A DNA stretch of 64,000 nt from positions 124,001 through 188,000 of the forward strand of contig NZ_CP045122.1 in assembly GCF_011492965.1 (NCBI RefSeq). Reading direction: 5' to 3'. Positions 1 through 8,812 of this stretch are shown here, in pieces. The notes under the pieces are model-generated. The model had not been told where the DNA came from. It saw nothing but the letters and a program-made list of their open reading frames with translations, and did not search any database. This DNA comes from Rubrobacter marinus (GTDB lineage Bacteria; Actinomycetota; Rubrobacteria; Rubrobacterales; Rubrobacteraceae). Both the position numbers and the translations under genes were made by a program. Each line of letters begins with the position of its first letter. Position 1 is the stretch's first letter.

Positions 1-865
1 CCCCTGGGCGGACCCTGCTCGACCACCGCGCGCCGTCGAAGTAATCCAGGGTACCGCCGCGCCACAGGAGCGGCTCCTCGCTCCTCACCCTGAGCAGCTC
101 GTTCTCGCGCCCGGCGTTCAGGTAGTTGCCGACGTCCGCCTCCACCGCGAGGCGAGAGGTGGTGCCGGTCCCGATCTGCGTCCAATCGATCAGCGCCGGG
201 CGTATCGCCGCCCCGGCCAGCGGGGTGCTGGGCAGCGCGAGCACCAGGCCGACCACGATGACCCCCGCCAGGAGACCGCCGATCGGTCCGAGACGCCCAC
301 CTCCCGCCCCGGAGATCCCGGTCCCGGCCTCCCCGGAAGGGGTGAGCAGGAGGATGGCCACGCAGGAGGCGAGGAAGAGGGCGAAGTAGGGCCCGATCCC
401 CGCCTCCTGATTGACCGTGCTCACGAGGCCGATGGTCAGGCCCAGCACCGCCATCGAGGGGACGGGGCTCCCCTCGTACAGCGTGGCCGAGGTCGCGAGG
501 GCCACGAGGACGACAGCCACCGGTACGAGGATGATCAGGAGACCCGCCGTCGGCTCCTCGTAGGGGGGCGTCTCGGCGTACATCGTGCCGACCGCCTCGT
601 ACGCGTTCCGCCCGACGCGCGAGGCGAGCGAGCGCCAACCCCCCGGCGAGAGCGGAAGCCGCCCGTAAACGGAGACCAGCGCGTAGAGAGCGGCGGCGGG
701 CAACATCAGCAAGAACCTGAAACGGCCCGAGGAGCCCGCGAGCAGGGCCACCAGCGCGGCCCCCAAGAACACCGGGAGCGCCCCACCGGTGAACAAGGTG
801 GAGAAGGCAGCGGCGGTCGCCACTCCGGCGGCATAGAGAGGTGCCCTCACCCGCAATTGGTCCAC
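1..865 (-). CDS. transglutaminase-like (TgpA/DUF3488) membrane protein, 3' part missing
   Basis: About 288 residues are visible before the reading frame runs off the window edge. The protein begins at a GTG preceded by a GGGAGGGGA-type ribosome site. It has several hydrophobic helices (roughly residues 8-60, 105-140 and 175-200) and then a soluble stretch containing RVRSEEPLLWRGGTLDYFDG. A long multi-helix N-terminus followed by that W-R-G...Y-D-G pattern is typical of the TgpA N-terminal region that precedes an extracytoplasmic transglutaminase domain; the catalytic part would lie outside the window. It is transcribed in the same direction as the vanW gene 189 bases upstream. Function in actinobacteria is unclear; an envelope or cell-wall role is inferred. 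Confidence 0.7.
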   Translation of the reverse strand, partial: MDQLRVRAPLYAAGVATAAAFSTLFTGGALPVFLGAALVALLAGSSGRFRFLLMLPAAALYALVSVYGRLPLSPGGWRSLASRVGRNAYEAVGTMYAETPPYEEPTAGLLIILVPVAVVLVALATSATLYEGSPVPSMAVLGLTIGLVSTVNQEAGIGPYFALFLASCVAILLLTPSGEAGTGISGAGGGRLGPIGGLLAGVIVVGLVLALPSTPLAGAAIRPALIDWTQIGTGTTSRLAVEADVGNYLNAGRENELLRVRSEEPLLWRGGTLDYFDGARWSSRVRPG

Positions 866-1054
866 TACCCGGTCCCCTCCCGACGCCTCGCCGTTTGCCC
901 CAGGCACTCGCCGAAATCATCGGTACTACCCCGCGGACGTGGGGTAACGGAGCCGCTTCGGGCAAGACGTTGGAGTTCTCCGCTTCCGAGGGCCCGTCCG
1001 GTCGAACGCTCCCTGCTGTTAGGCTCCTCTATCGTTCGCATAATTCCTTTTCGG

Positions 1055-2839
1055 CTAAGGATTCACCGGCGCCGGCTCGAAGGCATCCATCGGTATGACC
1101 TCCCCGTTCTCCGACTCCAGGGCCCCGTAGGTGTCCTCGTGGAGAACCCCGTCGTAGACCACCTCCCCGTCCTCCGTGACCCTCTGGCGGGTCACCCACG
1201 TCGCGGAATACGGGGTCAAGGCGACCCGCCTGGAGCCCATCTCGACCTCCCTGCCCGTGGGTCGTCCCCAGACCTCGGCGTAGATGTAGCCGTCGTCGGA
1301 GACGTACTCGCGGATGAGCACGTAACCGTCCGAGGTATTCCGGAACTTCATGTCGAGCGCGCCGGCCCCGTTCTCGTCGCCGAACCACACGGTGGCGTCG
1401 AGGCCGGGCCGGATGTAAGGGAGCTGGGCGTAGTGGGGGCTGCGCTCGGTGACGTCGAGGCCCGCGTAGTTGGCGGCCATGTACAGGGTCGAGGTGACCT
1501 GGCAGAGCCCGCCGCCGTCGGCCAGGGTCTCCTTGCCGTCGACGATGACCTTCGAGGCGTTGTAGTCGAGCCCCGCGACGTTCTCGATCATGGAGAACGT
1601 TTCGCCCGGCGCCAGGACCATACCGTCGATGGCGTTCGAGGACATCCGGAGGTTCTCCACCCTCTCCGCGCTCTTGTCGCTCGTCAGCGTGTAGTCCGTG
1701 CGGTACCGGCCCAGAAGCTCCGTGGGCTTGAGCTCCTCGGCGCGGGCGGTGGTGAGCTCGGGCTCATCGGTGACGACGGGCACCTCGTACTCGCGTTGCC
1801 CCTCGAAGAGCCCCTGCTCGAGGTCCGCGAAGAGGGCCTCCTCGTCTATCGCCTTCCCGCTCTGGCCCGGTGTTACGGTGACCTCGCCGCCATTCATCTC
1901 GTATCCTGATTCGACCGGTTGGACCGCGAGCGCCGCGTACATCTCCGGGAGAGACTCGCGAAGACGATCGCGGTCGACCTCCACCAGAATCTCGCCCTCG
2001 CGGGCGGTGACGTCGAGGGACCGCCCGATCTGGGCCGGCGCCAGGTCCCACTGCCCAGCAGCGGCCATGAAGACCACCGTACCGGACATGGCCGCCCGAG
2101 CCTTCTCGGCCGACTCCTCGGCCTCCGGGGTGAGCACGCTCGGTTCCAGCTTCCTGCCCGCCACCTCGACCTCTCCGGTCGCGGCTTCCAAGGCCGTCGC
2201 GAGGTTGGCCATCGTGGCGGGTACGTCGACCTCGTACCCCTCCCTGGCCCCTACAACGCCGACCTCGGCCCCCTCGATCGAGACCGAAGCCTCCCGGGGC
2301 TCCTCGTTCAGCCGCGCGGCGAGGCCCTCGACCTTGGCCTTCGCGACCTTGGGCCGGTAATCCACCTTCGGGGCAACGCTGGCCGCGCCGAAGGCGGCCC
2401 GCACCCGGTCGCCGAAGCGCTCCGTCACGCTCCCCTCCCTGCCAGCGGCGTAGGCTCGGTCAACGGTGCCGGCGACGTCGAGATCGACGCCCATCTCCTC
2501 TCCGGAGAAGGGGAACCTCTCCGGGCCTCGTTCGAGCACGATTTCTCCGAGCACGCCCCGTTCGGGGTCTCCCAGGATCTCTCCGGCCTCCTCGGGGGTC
2601 TTGCCGCCCAAGTCCACGCCCCCGACCGACACCCCGCGATGGATCACGCCCGCATCGACCCCGGAGTCAAGCGCCACGAGCAGGGACGCGACGGCGCACA
2701 ACACGATGGTCAGCGGGCCCACAAGCCTCCTCACCCGGACCCAGGCCGATCCTGCCGTGGCGCCCCAACGGTACGTCGCGAACCTATCGAATTCCCCTTT
2801 CGCCTTGCGCTGCGTAGTCTTCTTCTCGGTGTCCCACAC
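1055..2839 (-). CDS. VanW/G5 domain cell-envelope protein
   Basis: A 594-residue protein with one N-terminal membrane helix (about residues 35-60 from the chosen start), two peptidoglycan-binding-type repeats, a VanW domain recognisable by LAPGETFSMIENV, GGGLCQVTSTLYMAANYAGL and ERSPHYAQLPY, and a C-terminal G5-like strand region. The GTG start at 2839 is preceded by GGGAGGA seven bases upstream; a longer form starting at GTG 2896 is possible but its ribosome site is badly spaced. VanW proteins are widespread in Gram-positives and probably act in the wall; no enzymatic activity is established. A close paralogue lies at 8813-10234. Downstream is the TgpA-like gene, upstream the HtrA gene only 64 bases away, so these may be co-transcribed. 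Confidence 0.85.
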   Translation of the reverse strand: MWDTEKKTTQRKAKGEFDRFATYRWGATAGSAWVRVRRLVGPLTIVLCAVASLLVALDSGVDAGVIHRGVSVGGVDLGGKTPEEAGEILGDPERGVLGEIVLERGPERFPFSGEEMGVDLDVAGTVDRAYAAGREGSVTERFGDRVRAAFGAASVAPKVDYRPKVAKAKVEGLAARLNEEPREASVSIEGAEVGVVGAREGYEVDVPATMANLATALEAATGEVEVAGRKLEPSVLTPEAEESAEKARAAMSGTVVFMAAAGQWDLAPAQIGRSLDVTAREGEILVEVDRDRLRESLPEMYAALAVQPVESGYEMNGGEVTVTPGQSGKAIDEEALFADLEQGLFEGQREYEVPVVTDEPELTTARAEELKPTELLGRYRTDYTLTSDKSAERVENLRMSSNAIDGMVLAPGETFSMIENVAGLDYNASKVIVDGKETLADGGGLCQVTSTLYMAANYAGLDVTERSPHYAQLPYIRPGLDATVWFGDENGAGALDMKFRNTSDGYVLIREYVSDDGYIYAEVWGRPTGREVEMGSRRVALTPYSATWVTRQRVTEDGEVVYDGVLHEDTYGALESENGEVIPMDAFEPAPVNP

Positions 2840-2903
2840 GGTCACGTCCTCCCTCTGGGAGCTTCCCTCGGTGCTGCGGGGCGCACCGCTCGGCACATCC
2901 CCC

Positions 2904-3983
2904 TCAATCCTGGCGCTCCCCCAACTCGACGCTTACCTCCCGCTCCTCGCCCTCCCTCACGACGGTGAGCTGGAGCGCCTCGCCGGGTGTGTAGTCGCGC
3001 AATGCTGCGAGCAGGTCCCCCGAGCTTTGGACCTCCGTCGAGCCGGCGGCGGTCACGACATCCTGGGGCGCCACTCCGGCCTCATCGGCGGGACCGCCCG
3101 GCTCGACCTCAGCGACGAGAGCGCCAGAATCCACCGAGATCCCGAACCGTTCCGCAGCCTCCGGGGTGACGTCTGCCAGGGAGACCCCCAGGTATGGCGT
3201 GGAGACTTTCCCGTTGTCTATGAGCTGGTCGGCTACGGAAGTCGCCGTGTCCGAGGGGATGGCAAACCCGATGTTTTCGGCCCCCGTCTGGCTCGGGGGC
3301 AGGTAGGCGACGTTGATCCCCACGATCTCGCCGTTCCGGTTCGCAAGGGCGCCGCCGGAGTTGCCGGGGGAGATCGCGGCGTCCGTCTGGATCAGGTCCA
3401 CGAGCGCCGTCTCCTGCCGCCCGCCGGTGAGCTCTGCGGGGACCTCCCTATTTAGGCCGCTGATGACGCCCTGGGTCACGGTCGACTGGAAACCCGAGGG
3501 ACTGCCGACGGCGACCGCCAGTTGCCCGGCCACGAGGTCGTTGCCCCGGCCGAACCTGGCGGCGGGGAGGTCGCCGCGGTCCACCTTGATCACGGCCAGG
3601 TCGGTAAACGGGTCCCCGCCGACTACGCGACCTTCTTCGGTAGTCCCGTCGGCGAAGGCCACGCTGACCTCCCGGGCGTCTTGGACGACGTGATCGTTGG
3701 TGACGATGTATCCGTCGTCGCGGTAGATGACGCCGCTCCCCACCCCCTCGCCCTCCTGGGTCCCGAGTGGCGTATCCTGAACCGCCCGCACGTTCACTTG
3801 CACCACCGACGGGCTGATCTGCGACGCGACGCGCGCCGCGGGTTCCTCCGCCGGGGCGCCGGCGGACGGCGGGACGTCCGTCCGACCTCCCCGGGCGCGA
3901 TCTTGGCCCGCGTCGCTCCCCGTGCAGCCCACGGCCGCAAAGGCCACGGCGAGCCCGAAGACGACTACGATGAATGTCCTCAA
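2904..3983 (-). CDS. htrA: HtrA/DegP-type trypsin-like serine protease, lipoprotein
   Basis: A 359-residue secreted quality-control protease. The TTG start is chosen because AGGAGG sits eight bases upstream and it opens a perfect lipoprotein signal peptide, with Cys20 as the lipid-modified residue (AAVGC). The catalytic triad is visible: His98 in TNDHVV, Asp128 in TDLAVI and Ser209 in GNSGGA. A C-terminal PDZ domain follows (from about residue 270, with GGPADEAGV). HtrA proteases degrade or refold damaged envelope proteins, and the lipoprotein form should be anchored outside the membrane. It lies between a penicillin-binding protein and a VanW gene on the same strand, which fits an envelope maintenance role. 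Confidence 0.92.
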   Translation of the reverse strand: MRTFIVVVFGLAVAFAAVGCTGSDAGQDRARGGRTDVPPSAGAPAEEPAARVASQISPSVVQVNVRAVQDTPLGTQEGEGVGSGVIYRDDGYIVTNDHVVQDAREVSVAFADGTTEEGRVVGGDPFTDLAVIKVDRGDLPAARFGRGNDLVAGQLAVAVGSPSGFQSTVTQGVISGLNREVPAELTGGRQETALVDLIQTDAAISPGNSGGALANRNGEIVGINVAYLPPSQTGAENIGFAIPSDTATSVADQLIDNGKVSTPYLGVSLADVTPEAAERFGISVDSGALVAEVEPGGPADEAGVAPQDVVTAAGSTEVQSSGDLLAALRDYTPGEALQLTVVREGEEREVSVELGERQD

Positions 3984-4081
3984 AATTTTTGCCTCCTGTC
4001 TTGGTGCGGAGCGTACGCTTCGTCTCGAAACTTCTTGCTGCAGATCGGTCGCTGGCCGCGTCGGCGGGCGTCGCACGCCGC

Positions 4082-6157
4082 TCACGACGTCCCTCCCGCA
4101 GTATCCAGTGGCGCTTCGGCGGTCCTGAACGGGTCGTCCGGGGATTGCTCCATGCCGTAGAATGCCTCGATCACGTGCCTGACGGCCGGGGCCGCCGTCA
4201 CCTCGCTGCCCTCCTCGAAGGCGCCGCCGTCCTCGACCATCGCGAGCACGATGAGCGGACGCCCTTCGGTCTCGGCCCAACCGACATACCAGTTGACGAA
4301 CCGGCCGCCCGTGAGCTCGCCCGTCCCTGTCTTGCCGAGCATAGGCAGGCGCGAGCCCTCGAACGGCCACTCGGCCGTCCCGCCCTCTTCGGTCACCTTC
4401 CGAAGACCGTCCTTGGTCTCTTCGAGGGCCGAGGCGCTCACGTCCGACCGTGCTGCGGGCTCCGGCTCGATCTTCTCGACGGTCCTACCGCTCTGGTCCC
4501 GGATCTCCTTTGCGACGTGCGGGGTGACGAGCGTGCCGCCGTTCTCTATCGCGGCGTAGCCCCTTATGAGTTGCGCCGGGGTGGCGAGGAGGTCGCCCTG
4601 GCCGATGGCCATGTTCACCCAGCGGCCGACGGTCCACAGCTTGTCCTCGGAGGTGCCGCCGGCCTCCTCCTGCCATTCTCGGGTCGGCACCCTTCCCGCA
4701 GCCTCGCCCGGGAGGTCGATACCCGTAAGGGAGCCGAAGCCGAACCTCTCGTAGAACTTCGGCAGCCAGTCCTCGTCGTCGGTGGCGTTCCAGATCCGGT
4801 CGGCGACCTCGTAGAAGAACTTGTTGTTCGAGTCCATGAGGGCCTCGGCGTAGTTCTGGGTGCCGTGCGTGCCGTAGCCCCCGTTCTCCCGCCAGCTCTG
4901 CCAGCAACCACCCGTCGCGCCCCCCGGGCGCCAGCACTCTCCGGTGTCGGTTACCGCTGTCGCGGCGTCGATCACGCCGGAGACGAGGCCGGCCATCCCC
5001 GTGAACACCTTGAAGGTCGAGGCAGCAGGATACGTCCCCGCTATGGCGCGGTTGGAGAAGGGGGCGTTGGCGTACTCGGAGTTTAGGTAGTCGAACTGCT
5101 CGACCTCCTCGGCCCCCGTTATGCCGCCGACGAAAAGCTGCGGGTCGAAGTCCGGGCGGCTGGTAGACGCGAGGATCTCGCCGTTGCGGGGGTCCATTGC
5201 GATCAGCGCTCCCCCCGAGCCCGCGTAACCGTTCTCCTGGGCGCGAAGGAGGGCAGCGTCGAGTTCCTTTTCTGCGGTCTTCTGGAGCTCCACGTCGACG
5301 GTGAGCACCACGTCCTTGCCGGGGACGGGTTCGGTGACGCGGGCGGGCTCGCCCTGCTCGGGGATCTCCTCATCGCGGCCGTCGTAGCGGCTGCCGTCGG
5401 CCATGCGCACCTCGACCTCCCGGCCCAACGCGTCGACGTTGTACTCCTTCCTGCCCGGCGTGCCCCGCAGAACGTCCTCGTAGGCGAGCTCGATGCCGCC
5501 CTTACCGACGACGGCGGCCTGCTCGAGGCCCTCGTAGATGCCGCCCCCGCCCAACTCCTCCGGCGTGACGGCGCCGGTGTAGCCGAGGACGTGCGAGGCG
5601 AGAGAGTTCTCCGGGTAGTTGCGCACGTAGTCTTCGTTGACGACGAGGCCCTTGAACTCCTCGGTCCTCTCGCTTACGTACATGACGTCCTCGCGGGTCG
5701 CGTTCTCCTTGACGAGCATCGGGCTGTACTGGTTGCCGGAGGAGAAGGCCGCGTCGTACTGGGCCAGCACGGCCTCCTCGTCGGCCCCGAGGATGCCCGT
5801 CAATTCTTCTACCTTCTCGCGGGGGATGGCGTTCGGGACGATGGTGACGTTGAGGCCGGGGACGTTGTTCGCGAGGACCTTACCGTTCCGGTCGTAGATC
5901 ACGCCGCGCTCGGGGGGCAGATCGGTCGCCCGCGTAGAAGACGCGTGAGCGGAGAGCGCGCTGTCTTCGCTCGTGATGACCTGGAGGTACCAGAGCCTGA
6001 AGCCCAGAGTCACGAACACGGCCGCGACCACCGTCGCGAGCGCGACGACGCGGACCTGTATCCCGGCCTGGGTGATCGCGGACTTCGGATCCCGTTTCCC
6101 ATCGGGCCTCCTATCCCTCCGAGTCTCGTTGCGGCGCTTGGCGTCAACCCGCGTCAT
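4082..6157 (-). CDS. class B penicillin-binding protein 2 (peptidoglycan D,D-transpeptidase)
   Basis: A 691-residue bitopic protein: short basic cytoplasmic tail, one membrane helix (about residues 33-55), a dimerisation domain starting at PPERGVIYDRNGKVLANN, then the transpeptidase domain. All three penicillin-binding motifs are present: SxxK as ASTFKV, SxN as DSNNKF and KTG as LGKTGTGE. The C-terminus carries the usual WFVGW-like segment (NWYVGWAETEG). Such enzymes cross-link peptidoglycan during elongation, working with a RodA-type glycosyltransferase; no rodA is in view. The ATG at 6157 is the only reasonable start. It is close to a full-length PBP2/MrdA, but PbpA-type assignment cannot be excluded from sequence reading alone. 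Confidence 0.93.
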   Translation of the reverse strand: MTRVDAKRRNETRRDRRPDGKRDPKSAITQAGIQVRVVALATVVAAVFVTLGFRLWYLQVITSEDSALSAHASSTRATDLPPERGVIYDRNGKVLANNVPGLNVTIVPNAIPREKVEELTGILGADEEAVLAQYDAAFSSGNQYSPMLVKENATREDVMYVSERTEEFKGLVVNEDYVRNYPENSLASHVLGYTGAVTPEELGGGGIYEGLEQAAVVGKGGIELAYEDVLRGTPGRKEYNVDALGREVEVRMADGSRYDGRDEEIPEQGEPARVTEPVPGKDVVLTVDVELQKTAEKELDAALLRAQENGYAGSGGALIAMDPRNGEILASTSRPDFDPQLFVGGITGAEEVEQFDYLNSEYANAPFSNRAIAGTYPAASTFKVFTGMAGLVSGVIDAATAVTDTGECWRPGGATGGCWQSWRENGGYGTHGTQNYAEALMDSNNKFFYEVADRIWNATDDEDWLPKFYERFGFGSLTGIDLPGEAAGRVPTREWQEEAGGTSEDKLWTVGRWVNMAIGQGDLLATPAQLIRGYAAIENGGTLVTPHVAKEIRDQSGRTVEKIEPEPAARSDVSASALEETKDGLRKVTEEGGTAEWPFEGSRLPMLGKTGTGELTGGRFVNWYVGWAETEGRPLIVLAMVEDGGAFEEGSEVTAAPAVRHVIEAFYGMEQSPDDPFRTAEAPLDTAGGTS

Positions 6158-6212
6158 GCTCGGGCTTCCTTACGAAGGTTCCCGAGCGCTGTAGCATCCA
6201 CTACAGATACCC

Positions 6213-6838
6213 CTAAGAGATCAGCTCGGCCTGGACGATGAGCCTTCGGGAGTAGTCGGGGAGCGTGCACGTCTGCAGCGTGAGCACGTCCTTGCCCGGC
6301 ACGGGCTCCGTCACGTACAGGTCCGTGGGGTTCACGACGAACTCCTTGAAGACCCTGTACGTGTACCGGTTGCCGTCGGCGTCCTCGACGAAGACCTCGT
6401 CGCCGTTCTCCAGGGCGTCGAGGTCCCAGAAGGCCAGGAAGCTCGGCTCGTTCGGGTAGCCCAGGCGGTGTCCGGCCAGGTAGGTGTTCGCCCCGTCTTC
6501 CCAGGGGAAGCCCGTACCCTCGAGGTGGATGCCGGCGTTGTTCTTGAGGGCCTCCTCGTCGTCGCCGGCGGCGTCGGGAAGGTTGCGCCCTCGATGCGGG
6601 CCATCTTCGGGATCGTGACCTTCAGCGTCTTGTCCTCGGGTCCTTCCCCCGCGGCCTCGGTGGCTTCGGTGGCCTCCCGTGTGGATCCAACCTCGGGTAC
6701 GTTGAAGCCTCCGGGGTCGGCCCCCTTCGCGGCGGTATCGCCCGAGCCCAGCCCCAATGCGAAGTAAGCAATCAGCACGACGCCACCGGCTATGAGGAGC
6801 AAGCTCAACGCTCCCGTCAGCAAGCCTTTTGAGCGCAA
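6213..6838 (-). pseudogene. sortase (LPXTG-type transpeptidase), one frameshift as sequenced
   Basis: The TTG start at 6838 has a GAGAGGTGG ribosome site and opens a membrane anchor (about residues 6-28). A Gly/Glu-rich linker leads to KVTIPKMARIEGATFP, where the frame breaks near 6577-6583; shifted by one base the protein continues through NTYLAGHRLGYP (catalytic His), VLTLQTCTL (catalytic Cys) and SRRLIVQAEL (catalytic Arg) to a TAG at 6213. The span is one base short of 209 codons, as expected for one lost base, probably a C. Sortases attach surface proteins to the wall. The catalytic parts are intact, so I judge this a sequence error in a working gene rather than a true pseudogene. It sits 55 bases upstream of the PBP gene. 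Confidence 0.85.
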
Positions 6839-7138
6839 CTCTTTACCACCTCTCCGAATCGCTCTAGAACTTCTCGTCTTACGACCGGGGGCCGACCGAC
6901 GCCCTTCGTTGGAGGACCGTTCGGTCGAGGATGGTTCCGGGCGACGCACGAAACCCGCGATGCTCGGGACGCGAGAGCCAGCCCAGCTGGCTCCGTGCCG
7001 GCCCGTCGCCGGACCTCCGCCAACGATGGCGTCGCTTCCGCCAGCAAGAAGAGCGCGGGTAGCCCGAGATGGTTACCGCTCTCGGGGCATTTTTTCGAGA
7101 AAGTTCCGGCTCGTCACCGCCCCCAAAAGGGGTACGGC
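6839..7138. other. intergenic region, no gene seen
   Basis: Three hundred bases between the sortase start and the end of the next minus-strand gene. A CCCC(C)AAAAGGGG hairpin near 7120-7133 lies just past the stop of the small membrane protein and could act as its terminator, though no clear T-run follows. No convincing reading frame or structured RNA was recognised. Confidence 0.4.
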
Positions 7139-7561
7139 TTAAAGCCGGAGCACCCGTAGGAGAACGACGGTAGGCCCACGCCGTCGTCCGAGGGCAACGG
7201 GACGGGGCCATGGCCCGGCGACTTGCGCGTGGCGCACGGGGTCGGCCTTGCAGGCGCGGTTCAGGCGCGACCAGAAGAAAGCTCCCAAAGACAGGAGGAA
7301 ACCTACGGCGTAGTAGCCCAGATCCTCCGCATCCGCGCCCAAGGCACCGTCGTCCTCCTGCTCGGCCGGGGAGTCCGCAAGGGACAGGTGCCCCGCGATC
7401 GGGCTCGGGCCGACGAGGAGGAGTTGGTGTACGGTCCCTAAGGCCCCGTGGCACAGGAGCAGCGCAACCACCAACAGGGGGATCAACGCCCTCCCGATTC
7501 TTGTCCCGCGTACCGAGCTGATGCGCGCCTCCATCACGAAGATCCGGATTCCGTGGAGCAT
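7139..7561 (-). CDS. small membrane protein, unknown
   Basis: Up to 140 residues. A hydrophobic segment (LIPLLVVALLLCHGALGTVH) is followed by a polar loop rich in Glu/Asp, a second hydrophobic stretch (YYAVGFLLSLGAFFW) and a basic Arg/Pro-rich tail. Two membrane helices are likely. The start is uncertain: ATG at 7561 or the ATG at 7534, neither with a strong ribosome site. The tail may be read in the wrong frame if another base was lost here. I do not recognise the family; small His-containing two-helix proteins of this kind are common hypothetical proteins in actinobacteria. Confidence 0.5.
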   Translation of the reverse strand: MLHGIRIFVMEARISSVRGTRIGRALIPLLVVALLLCHGALGTVHQLLLVGPSPIAGHLSLADSPAEQEDDGALGADAEDLGYYAVGFLLSLGAFFWSRLNRACKADPVRHAQVAGPWPRPVALGRRRGPTVVLLRVLRL

Positions 7562-7708
7562 AGTATCGCGTCGTGGACGGTTCTTAAACAACGGTCGGTC
7601 GAGATGCACGGCCCCTACGCTCATCGGCCCCAACTCCTGCGCGAAACCGCCGCGTTGCGGGAGAACACGCCCGGCTTGTCCCGCTGGCGCGGCTGCCCGT
7701 GGCGGACC

Positions 7709-8528
7709 TCAGGCGCCCAGTAGCAGGAGCGCGGCCACCAGCGCCGCGAGCGCGAACCGGTAGTAGGCGAACAAGTTGAGGCTGTGCCCGGACAGGTAAT
7801 TCAGCAGGAATTTGATCGCGAGGTACCCCACGATGGCGGAGGAGGCGAAGCCCGCAAGAAAGAACAGGACTTCCGGGCCGCCCATGCTCTCGCTCGCCGC
7901 CTTCACCAGGCTCAAGGCCCCGCGCCGACGACGATCGGGACGCTCAGGAGGAAGGAGAAGCGGGCCGCCTCCTCGCGCCTGAGGCCGAGGAAGAGCCCGA
8001 GCGTTATCGTCGCCCCCGAACGAGAGACCCCGGGACGAGCGCCGCCGCCTGGGCGAACCCGACGCCTAAAGCCTCGCGGAAGTTCATCGTGGAAACCCGC
8101 CGGCTCTTCTTGCCCACCGCCTCCCCGACCACGAAGAGCACCCCAACGGCCGCGAGGTTGAGGACCACGACCCACGGCGAGCGCAACGAAGTCCTGAGGA
8201 GATCCTCGAGGACGAAACCGAGGATCGCCGCGGGGACGGTGGCCGCTAGGACCAGGTAGGCGAGGCGCTGGTCGTCGTCGGAGAGGTCCGGCCTGGGGAA
8301 GGAGCGGAGGAAGGCGAGCACCATCGCGGTCAGGTCACGCCTGAAGAAGGAGACCACCGCAACTATCGTCCCCAGGTGCACCGCCGCGTCGAAGGAGAGC
8401 CCGAAGGTCTCCTGGTCCAGCCCCAGGAAGTACTGCCCCAGCAGGAGATGGCCGGAGCTCGAGATCGGCAGGAACTCCGTGAGTCCCTGAACCACGCCCA
8501 GAATTATCGCCTCGATCAGCCCCGACAA
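7709..8528 (-). pseudogene. uppP: undecaprenyl-diphosphatase UppP (BacA), two frameshifts as sequenced
   Basis: UppP regenerates undecaprenyl phosphate, the lipid carrier for wall synthesis, and gives bacitracin tolerance. The TTG start at 8528 has a perfect GGAGGA site six bases away and begins with the family signature GVVQGLTEFLPISSSGH. The frame breaks at about 8030 inside LVPG(V)[10 protein letters not shown] and again at about 7915 after PIVVGAG; in both places the missing base restores a GGGGG run that is GGGG here. With two bases added the gene is 274 codons, the normal family length, and all key motifs (E in TEFLPISSSGH, second-half SRSGAT) are present. I therefore read it as one intact gene damaged by sequencing. 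Confidence 0.9.
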
Positions 8529-8812
8529 GGTTTCCTCCGTTTCCGTCTGATGAACCCGCCCATGTTGACAGGCCGCGCGCCGATCGGCCACATACGAACG
8601 GTGGGTTGCCCCACCGCGGTACGCCTCTCGCGCACCGCGATGCTTCGTCGTAGGCCGAAGGAGGTTCGGTGAGGGACACGGTAAGCGTTAGCGGCGCCGA
8701 GGCGCGACCTCGATGCCGACGCCGCCGACAATGGCGCCCGCTAAAGCTTTAATTGCGGGCAGGCGCGGCGGTGTCGAGGAGGACCGGCCGTCGCCTCTCC
8801 CAGGGCGCCAAG

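Noticed and set aside
866..1054. Structured leader between vanW and the TgpA-like gene, with a CCCC/GGGG hairpin; considered as a cyclic-di-AMP riboswitch.
   Set aside because: The conserved core of that riboswitch was not found, and short hairpins are common in DNA this GC-rich.
6213..8528. Sortase and UppP as true pseudogenes.
   Set aside because: All catalytic motifs are intact and the breaks are single bases, in runs of G for UppP; sequence error is the simpler reading.
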